Shown here: positions 1 to 8,002 of the stretch, in pieces | How positions within the stretch are numbered: the stretch's first letter is position 1 | How the letters are laid out: every line of letters starts with the position of its first letter | Assembly (NCBI GenBank): GCA_943327755.2 | Contig: CALPYF020000023.1 | Span: forward strand, 3,449-67,448 | Reading direction: 5' to 3' | Source of the DNA: Deinococcus hopiensis KR-140 | GTDB lineage: Bacteria > Deinococcota > Deinococci > Deinococcales > Deinococcaceae | DNA length: 64,000 bases | Notes under the pieces: generated by a model | Databases searched by the model: none | The model's input: the letters and a program-made list of their open reading frames with translations, nothing else | What the model was told of the DNA's origin: nothing | Made by a program: the position numbers and the translations under genes

Positions 1-416
1 ACGTACCGGTCTCGGGTGGTGGTGGCGGCGGTGGCTGGCAGCGCGGTGCAGCGGGAGAGCGTGTCGTCCTCTTCCCCGGCGCGCCGGACAGTGACGGTCA
101 GGCGCAGCAGGGCCGGGCCGCCGGGAAGGGCGGGCTCTTCAGTCCACGTGAAGTCGAACTCGGCGCGCGCCTGGGTGAGGTGCGGGACGCTCAGCAGGGC
201 GGCGTCCAGGGTCGCGCCGTGGTAGTCGGGTGTGGCCCGCTGCTGCTCTGCCGTGAGGATCTGCCGGGTGCGCTCGGCCAGCAGGGTGCACAGGCCCGCG
301 TGGGCGGCGGTGGTGAGCTGGGTGATCTGGGTGTGCAGCCCGGTCGGCGCGTGGACGGTCAGGCGGTACTGGCCGTGCTGCTCGTCGGGGGTCAGGATGA
401 TGGCGAAGGTGGTCAT
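1..416 (-). CDS. Partial hypothetical protein (C-terminus outside window)
   Basis: About 138 codons are visible before the gene runs off the left edge. The ATG overlaps the TGA of the upstream gene (ATGA), so the two are translationally coupled and share promoter copy 1. The protein starts MTTFAIILTPDEQ and looks soluble. I recognise no motif or family. Codon use matches the neighbours. Function unknown. Confidence 0.7.
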   Translation of the reverse strand, partial: MTTFAIILTPDEQHGQYRLTVHAPTGLHTQITQLTTAAHAGLCTLLAERTRQILTAEQQRATPDYHGATLDAALLSVPHLTQARAEFDFTWTEEPALPGGPALLRLTVTVRRAGEEDDTLSRCTALPATAATTTRDRY

Positions 417-775
417 GGGGCGGCCGGCTGTTCGGGCAGCATGAGGTACGCCTGGGACAGCGCCTGGTACACGGGGCGGAGTGCTTCCCGGTCCTGGGTG
501 GTCACCGCCTGAAGGATGTCGGCGTTGGCGGGGGTGGTGGGGGCTTCGACGCGGGTGATGACCACGCGCGTGCGGCTGGCGTGGCCGCGCACGATCAGGA
601 GTGGGGTCCGGGTCAGGGCGCGCTGCGCGGCGGGCAGGTTGTGGGGGGTGATGGGGTACGCCTGGGGGGTGGTGTGGAGGCCGGTGATGGCGACGGTGCC
701 GAGGTGGTCTGGGCTGCTCAGGTGTGGGGGGGCGGGGTGAATGGTCGGGTCTTCGAGTATCCAGTCGGCTGACAC
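413..775 (-). CDS. Hypothetical small protein, first gene of operon 1
   Basis: 120 residues, GTG start placed directly after the conserved leader (SD GAAGGAG about 8 nt upstream). It is driven by promoter copy 1 and coupled by ATGA to the partial gene that follows. No transmembrane segment, signal peptide or metal motif is visible. A basic stretch in the middle (RGHASRTRVV) is the only notable feature. Family not recognised; the start is well supported because the leader ends at it. Confidence 0.75.
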   Translation of the reverse strand: MSADWILEDPTIHPAPPHLSSPDHLGTVAITGLHTTPQAYPITPHNLPAAQRALTRTPLLIVRGHASRTRVVITRVEAPTTPANADILQAVTTQDREALRPVYQALSQAYLMLPEQPAAP

Positions 776-791
776 GCGGGCTCCTTCGCTC

Positions 792-848
792 AGGCTCTTG
801 CGCGCCTTAACTTATAAAAGTTTACCACGTTTCAGTGTAGAAAATCAA
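792..848 (-). promoter_or_regulatory. Promoter-leader module, copy 1
   Basis: In transcription sense: -35 TTGATT (843-848), 18 bp spacer, extended -10 TGG-TAAACT (-10 at 819-824). The leader hairpin at 792-807 is AGGC / GCGCAAGA loop / GCCT, followed by GAAGGAG. It drives the gene starting at 775. Confidence 0.85.
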
Positions 849-955
849 TGTGATTGAAGCCGGAAACTCCCACTGGAACGCATTTCCCTACGCTCTCGCC
901 ACCACGCGGCAGTAGCCCGCACCGGGCGGGCCAGCTTCCAGCGCCTCCGCGCGAC

Positions 956-1228
956 CTACGGCGCCCGAACACCAAACAGGTCCGTGGGCGGCTCCGGCAC
1001 CCCCTGCGGCGTCGCGGCGCACGCCGCCCGGTAGGCCAGGACCAGCGTGTCCCCATGGTGCCGTGACACGCGGCCGTCCGGGGCTATCAGCGTCACGGTG
1101 TAAAACGGCTGGTTCGGCGCGCTCTGGCCCCGGCGCCGGTTGGGTTCCGTGTGCCGGGTCGGCGCGTACGCGTACCCCTGGTGCTTGAGGTGCGCCCGGT
1201 ACTGTTCGGTCAGTGCGTGCTTGCCCAT
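956..1228 (-). CDS. Hypothetical small basic protein
   Basis: 90 residues; last gene of the four-gene operon that begins at 3184. ATG is preceded by AGGAGCC. The protein is basic and polar, with an early KHALTEQYRAHLKHQGYAY segment and a predicted beta-rich middle (FYTVTLIAPDGRVS). No family recognised. A longer reading of the same frame upstream overlaps the preceding gene and is unlikely. Confidence 0.7.
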   Translation of the reverse strand: MGKHALTEQYRAHLKHQGYAYAPTRHTEPNRRRGQSAPNQPFYTVTLIAPDGRVSRHHGDTLVLAYRAACAATPQGVPEPPTDLFGVRAP

Positions 1229-1254
1229 CACGGCTCCTGGTAGAAGAGTGAGGC

Positions 1255-2142
1255 TTACCTGCGTCTGTTCAGCCAACTGTCCAGCCGCTCCTTGAGCTTT
1301 GGAATCACTGCCCTCAGGTACTCCTTCGGGTCCATCTGGCTCGGATCGTTGGGGTATACCGTGATGTGTGGCATCAGGTCCAGGTTGTAATGCTCGCGTT
1401 TGTGCAGTGGCATGACGTGCACGACCGGCTTGAGGTGTGACGGGCTGATCCGCCGGACGGTGACCTCCTCTGGCCGGAATGCCTGCGTACCGGTCGGATC
1501 GGGGTTGAGGATCAGGTACTCCTGAGGTTCCATGCCGTCCATCAGGGGCCCGCACATCAGGATCCGCTCGGTAGGAATGTTCAGGGACAGCTCGATGGAG
1601 CTCTCGCCGAAGGCGTACTCCCCCTGAGTGCCCCAGTGGGTCAGGGTATCGGTCTCTATGCGGAAGGGTTCCTGACGATCCTGTGCCTGGCGCAGCGCCT
1701 CCTGGATCGCGCTGATGTAGTCAGCGGACCTGTCGTCAACCATCAGCCAGCCGACGCTCCGGTACAGGCGGAGCGAGTGAACGCCCTTCGCGGCGTACCA
1801 GGCCATGATTTCCTGGTTGATCCGCTGCAGGTCGGCGGCTGCGGCGTGCACCTGGGCGAGACTGCCGGGTTGCGTCAGCCATTCGGCCACCCGCGCCTGG
1901 GACTGCGCCAGTCCCTGGTACGCGCCCTGCTGTTTCTGGGCCGTGAACAGGCGCTCCGGGAAGCCGGGGAAGCGCTGGACATTGAAGGCCACGTTCGCGA
2001 TATAGGTCGTCAGGATGCCGGCGGGCGAGTACCGCGATCCTGGGAGTGGCTCGGTTCTCAAGTCGGGAAAGCGCTGCTCGTCACGGGTGGTGAGGGTCAG
2101 GTGGGCCAGCAGCGGATCGCGGACGGTGATGGGCTTCGACAT
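1255..2142 (-). CDS. Hypothetical protein, 295 aa
   Basis: Soluble protein of 295 residues, third gene in its operon, 11 bp after the preceding gene. It has an alpha-helical, Gln/Ala-rich middle and a C-terminal half with acidic and aromatic residues. No catalytic motif, signal peptide or membrane segment is visible. Codon use is slightly less GC-extreme than in the small neighbours, suggesting a different origin. Function unknown. Confidence 0.8.
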   Translation of the reverse strand: MSKPITVRDPLLAHLTLTTRDEQRFPDLRTEPLPGSRYSPAGILTTYIANVAFNVQRFPGFPERLFTAQKQQGAYQGLAQSQARVAEWLTQPGSLAQVHAAAADLQRINQEIMAWYAAKGVHSLRLYRSVGWLMVDDRSADYISAIQEALRQAQDRQEPFRIETDTLTHWGTQGEYAFGESSIELSLNIPTERILMCGPLMDGMEPQEYLILNPDPTGTQAFRPEEVTVRRISPSHLKPVVHVMPLHKREHYNLDLMPHITVYPNDPSQMDPKEYLRAVIPKLKERLDSWLNRRR

Positions 2143-2153
2143 GGTGCCTCGCG

Positions 2154-2687
2154 TCAGGCCGCGGCCTGGGTGAACAGGAGGCGCAACTGGGCCTGGTAGG
2201 CCGTCGCCTCGCGTGGGTCGAGCGGGTTGCGCAGCGGCACGCCGCTGAGGGTCAGGGCCTGCTGGTACTGCGCGTGCGTGGGCAGCAGGGTCAGGGTGCG
2301 GTCTCCGGTCACGCTGTGGGCGGTCAGTTCGGCGAGGAGTGTGCTCCTGGGGTGGTGCGGGTCAATCCGCCGCGTGGTGAGCTTCAGGTGGGCGGGCAGG
2401 GTCGCGTGCAGGTTCAGGGCGCTGGAGAGCGTCAGGAGGCGCGCGCCGTCCAGGGTGAGGTCGTAGGCTTGACCGCCGTGCGCGGCGTGGTATCGCAGGA
2501 TGCGCTGGCCACTGCCGGTGCTGTAGAGCAGCGTTGCCGTGCCGCCGAGGGTCGTCATCCAGAGGGCCTGCGCCGGATCGTGTGCGAGGGTTGGGAGGTC
2601 GTGGCTGTGGAGTTCCTGGAGCTGGCTGCTGGTCAGGGACAGGGTGCCGGCCAGTTCAGTCAGGACCTGCGTGAGCGAAGGCTGCAT
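2154..2687 (-). CDS. Hypothetical protein, 177 aa
   Basis: Second gene of the operon; its ATG overlaps the end of the upstream gene at 2687. The protein is Leu/Thr/His-rich, with predicted amphipathic helices at the N-terminus (LTELAGTLSLTSSQLQEL) and a beta-rich centre. No membrane segment or known motif. Translational coupling suggests it works with the product of the gene before it. Confidence 0.75.
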   Translation of the reverse strand: MQPSLTQVLTELAGTLSLTSSQLQELHSHDLPTLAHDPAQALWMTTLGGTATLLYSTGSGQRILRYHAAHGGQAYDLTLDGARLLTLSSALNLHATLPAHLKLTTRRIDPHHPRSTLLAELTAHSVTGDRTLTLLPTHAQYQQALTLSGVPLRNPLDPREATAYQAQLRLLFTQAAA

Positions 2688-3184
2688 CAGTTCAGGATCC
2701 TGGTCGGAGGCCGCAGGGCCTCGAGGGCCGCGTGACGGGCTTCATGGGCCTGGCGGGCCGCGAGGGTGTACGCGTCGTTCAGGGCCGTTTCGAGCTGGGC
2801 TTTCTGGTCGACGGGGTGCAGTGTGGCCGGGATCTCGCAGGTGAGGGTGGCGTCCGCGGAGGTGGCCAGCGTGAGGGCCTGCACCTGGTGTGCGGTGAGG
2901 GGTGCGTCGCTGGCGCCGCTCTCGCGGCGGAGGTCATCTTCCAGGTTCTGGGCCGCGAGGTGGACGTGCACGTGAACGTCCGCGCCGCGGCGTTCGAGGC
3001 TGAAGTGCGCGTCGTCGCCGGTGGCATGCACCCAGCTGGTGATGAAGTCGCCCCGCTTCAGGGCGGGGGTCAGCAGGTTCAGGATTTCGGGTGTGAGGCG
3101 GTTGATGTACGGGCTGGTGGGGGGCAGCGGCAGCAGCGGGAGGTCACCGGTTGCGGGGACCGGCGGTGGGGTTGTGTGGGACAT
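2687..3184 (-). CDS. Hypothetical protein, 165 aa, probably leaderless
   Basis: First gene of a four-gene operon (2687, 2154, 1255, 956). The ATG lies only 6 nt after a -10-like TAAAGT, so the mRNA is probably leaderless, a common arrangement in Deinococcus. The protein has a proline-rich N-terminus and a helical C-terminus (AARQAHEARHAALEAL). No family recognised. Confidence 0.75.
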   Translation of the reverse strand: MSHTTPPPVPATGDLPLLPLPPTSPYINRLTPEILNLLTPALKRGDFITSWVHATGDDAHFSLERRGADVHVHVHLAAQNLEDDLRRESGASDAPLTAHQVQALTLATSADATLTCEIPATLHPVDQKAQLETALNDAYTLAARQAHEARHAALEALRPPTRILN

Positions 3185-3190
3185 AGCAGA

Positions 3191-3219
3191 ACTTTAGCAT
3201 GGTTTCTTTTATCAAACAA
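3191..3219 (-). promoter_or_regulatory. Diverged copy of the repeated promoter, copy 2
   Basis: In transcription sense the element reads TTGTTT, 17 bp, CATGC-TAAAGT, recognisably related to the module (CGTGG-TAAACT). The -10 ends 6 nt before the ATG at 3184, so there is no leader hairpin. Confidence 0.55.
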
Positions 3220-3504
3220 TACTAGAGAGGGGCGGGCGGCCTCTGCGCGCCCCGTAGACGGGCTGCCCCCTCCCCCATGTCATGCCTGCTGGCCCTTCTG
3301 AGGCTTTCCTGCGCCTGCAGCCGGTCCATGACGTCTGCCCTGGGGTCATCCGGGCGGCAGAGCGGCGCGTTGGGCGAAAGGGAGCAGACCTGGCCTGCGC
3401 CGCTTCCCAGACCGATCAGGCATCAGGCGCGCGCCACTCCCTGCGAACCGCGCGTCCGGAGCGGCGGACTGACCCGCTCGCCGGACCGCCCCAGATCCCG
3501 CAAG
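3220..3504. other. Intergenic region without recognisable gene
   Basis: About 285 bp between the operon starting at 3184 and the gene ending at 3505. Open frames exist on the plus strand but lack a ribosome site and their translations are typical GC-rich shadow sequence. I see no repeat, hairpin or promoter I would defend. Confidence 0.4.
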
Positions 3505-4179
3505 TCAGTTCTTCTGCGGAATGAAGAGGCGACGCCTGACCCGGTTGAGCTGCCCGCTGAGCACCGCGTGTTTCAGCGCCACGCTCAGCCACCGGCTCTC
3601 ATGCCCCAGCGCCTCGCGCACCAGTCCCACTTCGAGTTCCCCGCCGTGCTTCTCGACCAGGGCGACGGCGCTGCGGGCCACCCGCTGGATATCGGCCGCA
3701 TCAGCCACGCTGTTGGCCAGCACCGTCCCGCGCAGGCCAGCGGGCAGCAGCGTCAGGTTTGGCTGCGCCGCGACCGACACGCGCCCTGTCCGCTCATTCA
3801 ACCGGGGCGCGGGCGCGGCCGGCAGGGTCAGGCGGCCCAGGACATGCACGGCCCGCTTGGCCCGGTGCGGATTGGGAATCAGGGGCCGCAGCAAGGCGTA
3901 CATGGCCTCGGTGTTCACGTTCAGGTTGAGCTCGTACGCCCGGTCGGCGCAGCGCTGGGCCGCGCCACTGCCAAAGCCCGCCGTGTACTGCCCCGGCGCC
4001 GCCACGTACGCCTGGTACGAGGGCGCGCCGTGGGCGGCCGCGATGAGTTCCAGCGCCTGCCACTGCTTGAGGTCCAGGCCGTGCGTTTCGGCCGCAGCGG
4101 CCCGCAACTGGGTCGCCCGGCGCTTGATGGCGAGGGGTCGGCGCGGCGCGGACTGGTTCTGCGGGTGGTTGGCGTTCAT
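3505..4179 (-). CDS. Hypothetical protein, 224 aa
   Basis: Monocistronic by spacing. Basic, helical protein (PRRPLAIKRRATQLRAAAAE at the start; LNRVRRRLFIPQKN at the end). The central part (ADAADIQRVARSAVALVEKHGGELEVGLVREALG) resembles a generic helix-turn-helix arrangement, but I cannot assign a family. ATG chosen because upstream sequence is short; a TACAGT hexamer at about 4233-4238 in transcription sense could be its -10. Confidence 0.7.
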   Translation of the reverse strand: MNANHPQNQSAPRRPLAIKRRATQLRAAAAETHGLDLKQWQALELIAAAHGAPSYQAYVAAPGQYTAGFGSGAAQRCADRAYELNLNVNTEAMYALLRPLIPNPHRAKRAVHVLGRLTLPAAPAPRLNERTGRVSVAAQPNLTLLPAGLRGTVLANSVADAADIQRVARSAVALVEKHGGELEVGLVREALGHESRWLSVALKHAVLSGQLNRVRRRLFIPQKN

Positions 4180-4305
4180 GGCTCTCGGCTCGGGTCGTGA
4201 GGGGCGTGCATCAGGCGGTCACCGCTCACTGTACCGGAATCACATTGGAGAGACCCCTGCCCGTCGTCCAGACCACCGGCGACCGAGGTGCCGTCCATGA
4301 ATAGA

Positions 4306-4327
4306 GCCCCGGGGAGGTCACCGGGGC
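4306..4327 (-). terminator. Terminator-like hairpin
   Basis: A 7-bp GC stem (GCCCCGG/CCGGGGC, loop of 8) lies 47 bp beyond the stop of the gene at 4374-4913 and is followed in that sense by TCTATT. Confidence 0.45.
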
Positions 4328-4373
4328 AGGGGGAGCGGGTACGGCGCTCAAGAGACCGTGATGGCCGCAGGAC

Positions 4374-4913
4374 TCACCGGGGGGCGGGCGTCTCGTGTCG
4401 ACGCGCGGCGCGCTGCTCGTGGCAGGTGCGGCGCCGCCACGCCCAGTGATGCCGGTCCAGGCGGATCAGGGCCCGGCCCTGCACCTCGGCGCGCTTCTGC
4501 TCGGCGTAAGGTCCGGAGAACTGCCCGGCTGGCGTGTCCAGGTAGGCTTTGGCGGCGTCCAGGGCCGCGCGCGCGTCGCGCAGCCAGGGGGCCGTGATGG
4601 TGCCGAACACGGCGCCCTGGTTTGGGGCGCAGAAGGCGGGGCCGGCGTCGTCACAGCTGACGTGCAGGTACACAAAGCCGGTGCAGGCGCGCTCGATGTG
4701 GATCTCGTGGAAGATGGTGCGGGGTGCGCCGAAGGCGTTGCCGTACCCGCCCATGCTGCGTTCGTGCAGGGTGATCCGGTACTCGCCGTCATAGATGACT
4801 TCGTGTGGGACGGGGTGGGTGCTGGGGTGGTAGTGGTGCTGGCGTTCGCTGGGGGTCAGGGGCAGCAGGGTGCTCAGGGTGATGGTGCGGTGGGGGTTCG
4901 CAGGGGGGTGCAT
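4374..4913 (-). CDS. Hypothetical protein, 179 aa
   Basis: Single gene under promoter copy 3. The middle contains well-ordered beta-type sequence (GEYRITLHERSMGGYGNAFG, then FHEIHIERACTGFVYLHVSC) and the C-terminus is Arg/His-rich. No signal peptide or membrane segment. No family recognised. The ATG is placed after the conserved leader with SD GAGGAG. Confidence 0.75.
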   Translation of the reverse strand: MHPPANPHRTITLSTLLPLTPSERQHHYHPSTHPVPHEVIYDGEYRITLHERSMGGYGNAFGAPRTIFHEIHIERACTGFVYLHVSCDDAGPAFCAPNQGAVFGTITAPWLRDARAALDAAKAYLDTPAGQFSGPYAEQKRAEVQGRALIRLDRHHWAWRRRTCHEQRAARRHETPAPR

Positions 4914-4929
4914 GGGGGACTCCTCGCGC

Positions 4930-4984
4930 TGGGTCTTGCCGCCCAACTACTCAGAGTTTACCACGCTTTATGGTGGAATGGCAA
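4930..4984 (-). promoter_or_regulatory. Promoter-leader module, copy 3
   Basis: -35 TTGCCA (4979-4984), 18 bp spacer ending CGTGG, -10 TAAACT (4955-4960). The leader hairpin at 4930-4945 has a TGGG/CCCA stem and CGGCAAGA loop. It drives the gene starting at 4913. Confidence 0.85.
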
Positions 4985-4990
4985 GAGAAA

Positions 4991-5009
4991 ACCCCCGCTG
5001 GGCGGGGGT
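4991..5009 (-). terminator. Rho-independent terminator
   Basis: An 8-bp stem ACCCCCGC/GCGGGGGT with a 3-nt loop is followed in minus-strand sense by TTTTCTC. It lies 31 bp past the stop of the 43-residue peptide gene and just upstream of promoter copy 3. Confidence 0.75.
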
Positions 5010-5040
5010 CGACAGGCGCAGATCAGGGGCGCGAGAGGGC

Positions 5041-5172
5041 TTATTTCAGGGCGTTGAGCAGGGCCGCGAGACCCGTGAGCGCCGTGCCGAGCGCCGTGAG
5101 AATCACGGCCACATCAGCAGGCTTCAGGGGTCGGCGCGGACGTTTTGGTGTATTCTGACGACGGTTCTTCAT
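5041..5172 (-). CDS. Small hydrophobic peptide, 43 aa
   Basis: Short ORF with an unusually strong ribosome site (AAAGGAGGTGG, near-perfect anti-SD match) and its own downstream terminator, so it is likely expressed. The N-terminus is very basic (MKNRRQNTPKRPRRPLK). The C-terminal 24 residues form one hydrophobic helix rich in Ala/Leu/Thr (VAVILTALGTALTGLAALL). This suggests a small membrane peptide. A toxin-like role is possible, but no partner antitoxin is visible. Confidence 0.6.
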   Translation of the reverse strand: MKNRRQNTPKRPRRPLKPADVAVILTALGTALTGLAALLNALK

Positions 5173-5194
5173 CAGATTCCACCACCTCCTTTTC

Positions 5195-5225
5195 AGCGCG
5201 CCCGGAGTACCAGTCCGGGCGCGCT
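5195..5225. terminator. 12-bp hairpin directly upstream of the peptide ribosome site
   Basis: A perfect 12-bp stem AGCGCGCCCGGA/TCCGGGCGCGCT with a 7-nt loop. In minus sense it ends right before GAAAAGGAGG of the 43-residue peptide gene. It could be a terminator for upstream transcription or a leader structure that limits access to the ribosome site. Confidence 0.5.
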
Positions 5226-5385
5226 GGTGCGTCCGTACTGTGCTCCCTCCTCTTTCCCCTGTCATGCACCCCGTTCCCCTGGGGGAACCCGTCTATTCTA
5301 CCGCGCAGACGGCAAAAAACCTATCCCGCCGGGAAGGGGGGGCGGGGCGGGCACACGCCCCCCGGCCCCCCTCTCCCCTGCGGTG

Positions 5386-7260
5386 TCAGGCGACGAACTT
5401 CACGATCTCGGGCAGCCACCCCGCTGCCTTGAGGGCGCTCGCCTTCTCCATGATCGCGCCCACGAGGTCTTTCTTACTGCACCCGTGCTTGTACGTGGGG
5501 CGGGCCTGCTCGGGCATCTGCTGCACCAGGGCGTTCAGGTCGGCTGCCGTGTAGGCGTTCAGGAACTCCGGGGTCAGGATGAAGCGGCGCTGCACTTCCT
5601 CATCCGCCCCCACCTTCGCGGCGTAGTCCGTCAGTGCGGGGCTGGGGCGGGCGGTGTTCGTCGCCCAGTCGCCCACCGAGCGGTGCGTGAAGTACGCGAA
5701 GATCAGGGTCAGTTCGGCCTCCGTGACCGCCTCGTCGTTCAGGGCGGCGTACAGCGCGTCCACCGTGAAGCTGGCGCGGTCAGCGGCGCTCAGGATGCTT
5801 TCCTCGGACACGGTGAAGATCGGGAACCGCTGCGCGATCTGCGCGGCGAGGGCGGCGGTTTCCGGCACGAACGGGCTGTCCTTGCGGGTATCGGTCTTGA
5901 GCCCCAGCACCTTCGTGAACATCATGGGCTGGTTCGCCTGGATCAGGGTCAGGCACGCTAGGGCCAGGGTGGCCTTGGGGTGGGCGGCGTGGTAGGCGTC
6001 CAGCGCCATGCAGCGCGCCTTGTGGCCGATGACGTGCGCGGCTTCCCGCACGCCCGCGCCTGCGCTGGTGGCCGCGCTGGCGGTGCGCCTGTTCTTGACC
6101 TTGTTGCCCTTCTCGTACTCGGTCACGTCGCTCTTGCGGGCCACGTCCTTGTACTCCCGGACTTTCCCGGTGACGGTGCTGTAGGCCAGTACCAGGGACC
6201 GCGCGGTAAAGCCGTTCGGGATGTACCAGCTTTCAATCCACTCGCTGCGGGGCAGGGTCGGCTCGTCCTCGCAGGGCACGAGCACCACTTCCTTCCACGT
6301 TCCGGCGCTCTCCTCGCTGGCCTTGCGGGCGTTCAGCGCCTCGATCTGCGCGGTCATGGCGGCGCGCTGGTTGGCGAACTTGGCGGGCATGTCGCCCAGC
6401 AGGCTCAGCTCGATGTTCAGGCCGCTGGCCTGCACGTCGAAGATCGCGTGATCCACGCGGAAGCCCGCGCCCTTGACCAAGTTTTTCAGGGTGCTCAGGG
6501 GGTAGCCGTTCTTGGCGTAGCCCAGCAGGGTCTTTTTCATCTCGCCGCTCTCCCCGGCGATCAGGCGCGCCGCGTCCACGGTGATCGCCCCGGCGTCGAG
6601 CAGCTTGCGGCCCTCCTTGCCCAGTCCCGCCGCGAGTTGGATGAACTGGCGGATCTGCCGGGGGTCAGCGCCGTAGCGCAGGGCGATGTACGCCTCGCTG
6701 CGGCCCGCGCTCTTGAGCGCCATGTAGGCGTCGGCGGTTTCCATCGGACTCATGTCGTCGCGGTGGGTGTTCTCGGTGGTCGCCACCTCGATCAGTTCGG
6801 CGTCGGTCATCACCTGCACGAGCACAGGCACCGGGTAGGTGGCGGGCACCTGTAAGAAGGCGTCCCCCATCACGGGCTGCCCGTTGCTGTCCGTGTCCAC
6901 CTGCACCTGCACGGTGACGCCTTCGACCAAGAGTTCAATCGCGCGGTAGCGGCGTTCCCCGGCGGCGAGTTCAGCGGCTGCGCCGTCCTCGGTGGGGCGG
7001 GCCAGGAGGTTCTGAAGCAGGCCGCTGCCCGTGATGTGGCCGTCCTCGTCGCGGGCGGTGCGCTCGTAGATGTTCTGCGCGAGTTCGGTCAGGCTGGCCG
7101 CGTCGAACGCCTTGCGGGGGTTCAGGGCGCTGCGGCGCAGGGCGCTGAACGGGAGGGTCTGGATGTGGTCGCCTGCCTGGACGGTCTGGGCGGTGCTGGT
7201 GATGACGCGGAGGGCGGGGGCGACGGGCATGGGGAAGGGAAGGGGGGTGGCTGCGGTCAT
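5386..7260 (-). CDS. ParB/Srx-fold DNA-binding partition-type protein, 624 aa
   Basis: Contains the ParB N-terminal box signatures in order: NPRKAF (residues about 47-52), GLLQNL (80-85) and GERRYRA (101-107), the CTP-binding region of ParB/Srx proteins. A helical DNA-binding region follows (SEAYIALRYGADPRQIRQFIQLAAGLG). It is far longer than a canonical ParB (about 300 aa); the extra C-terminal 350 residues are unassigned. No ParA gene is in the window. It is monocistronic under promoter copy 4, so it belongs to the shared regulon. It could act in plasmid partition or as a ParB-like regulator or nuclease. Confidence 0.8.
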   Translation of the reverse strand: MTAATPLPFPMPVAPALRVITSTAQTVQAGDHIQTLPFSALRRSALNPRKAFDAASLTELAQNIYERTARDEDGHITGSGLLQNLLARPTEDGAAAELAAGERRYRAIELLVEGVTVQVQVDTDSNGQPVMGDAFLQVPATYPVPVLVQVMTDAELIEVATTENTHRDDMSPMETADAYMALKSAGRSEAYIALRYGADPRQIRQFIQLAAGLGKEGRKLLDAGAITVDAARLIAGESGEMKKTLLGYAKNGYPLSTLKNLVKGAGFRVDHAIFDVQASGLNIELSLLGDMPAKFANQRAAMTAQIEALNARKASEESAGTWKEVVLVPCEDEPTLPRSEWIESWYIPNGFTARSLVLAYSTVTGKVREYKDVARKSDVTEYEKGNKVKNRRTASAATSAGAGVREAAHVIGHKARCMALDAYHAAHPKATLALACLTLIQANQPMMFTKVLGLKTDTRKDSPFVPETAALAAQIAQRFPIFTVSEESILSAADRASFTVDALYAALNDEAVTEAELTLIFAYFTHRSVGDWATNTARPSPALTDYAAKVGADEEVQRRFILTPEFLNAYTAADLNALVQQMPEQARPTYKHGCSKKDLVGAIMEKASALKAAGWLPEIVKFVA

Positions 7261-7277
7261 GGTGGGCTCCTTTCGCT

Positions 7278-7334
7278 GAGGTCTTGCGCTCCTCAACTGA
7301 TAGAAGTTTACCATGCTTTATATAAAAATGTCAA
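7278..7334 (-). promoter_or_regulatory. Promoter-leader module, copy 4
   Basis: Consensus -35 TTGACA (7329-7334), 18 bp spacer, -10 TAAACT (7305-7310); the core reads CATGG instead of CGTGG. The leader hairpin at 7278-7294 is GAGG/CCTC around AGCGCAAGA. It drives the ParB-like gene. Confidence 0.9.
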
Positions 7335-7453
7335 GATGAAAAGTGCGACTGGGTCGTAAAAATCCACGTTAGTCCCGGCGCAATCCTGTTGCGGGCACAC
7401 GGTGAACACTCCTCCAGGAACCCAGGAGTCGCGCCACCCGTACCTGCACCGGC

Positions 7454-7978
7454 ATGACCCATACCCTGACAAGCCCACTGGACATCCAGGCGCCACTCTC
7501 TCTCACCCAGCGGTGGCGGTGGGTGATTCCCCTGACGCTCGGCGTGGCCGGGCTTCTGAGCGGCGCGGCGCTGATCAGTCCCAACGTCCTCCTGCTCACA
7601 GAATTGCTGTTGATTATCACGGGAGCCGCCGCCGCACTCCTTCTGCCGCTCCGCCCGGCACCGCAGAACTCAGGGAACGTGGACCTGCGCCGCGCTGCGG
7701 ACCGACTCGACGCCGCCGGCGTGCCGACTGCCACGCTGCAGGACTGGCAGAACACCCTGAGCGCCCCCGAGCACAATCCGGATCATGCCCGTCTGCTGGT
7801 GAGCCCAGTCTGGCTCCTGATGCTGCCCGCACTGTCCCTGTTCCTGCCGTCCTGGCTTGTGGCTTCTGCGCTGCTGCTCTGCGGCGTTCTCAGTGTCTTC
7901 GGACTGCCTGACCTTCAACGCCGCTTCGAGCAGCGCTTCCGCCTCGATGTCGTCGCTGAAACCTTAATCCGCCGCTGA
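7454..7978 (+). CDS. Small multi-pass membrane protein, 174 aa
   Basis: One of the few plus-strand genes. Hydrophobic segments near residues 25-43, 47-65 and two further C-terminal stretches (LLMLPALSLFLPSWLVASALLLCG) indicate four membrane helices arranged as two hairpins around a cytoplasmic loop of about 45 residues. No family recognised. It lies 24 bp before a nuclease-like gene on the same strand, so the two may form an operon. Confidence 0.75.
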   Translation: MTHTLTSPLDIQAPLSLTQRWRWVIPLTLGVAGLLSGAALISPNVLLLTELLLIITGAAAALLLPLRPAPQNSGNVDLRRAADRLDAAGVPTATLQDWQNTLSAPEHNPDHARLLVSPVWLLMLPALSLFLPSWLVASALLLCGVLSVFGLPDLQRRFEQRFRLDVVAETLIRR

Positions 7979-8002
7979 GGCGGGTCGGGCATAGAGTACG
8001 GC

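Noticed and set aside
957..1555. 199-codon version of the 956 gene
   Set aside because: Its first half overlaps the well-formed gene at 1255-2142 in another frame and lacks a ribosome site.
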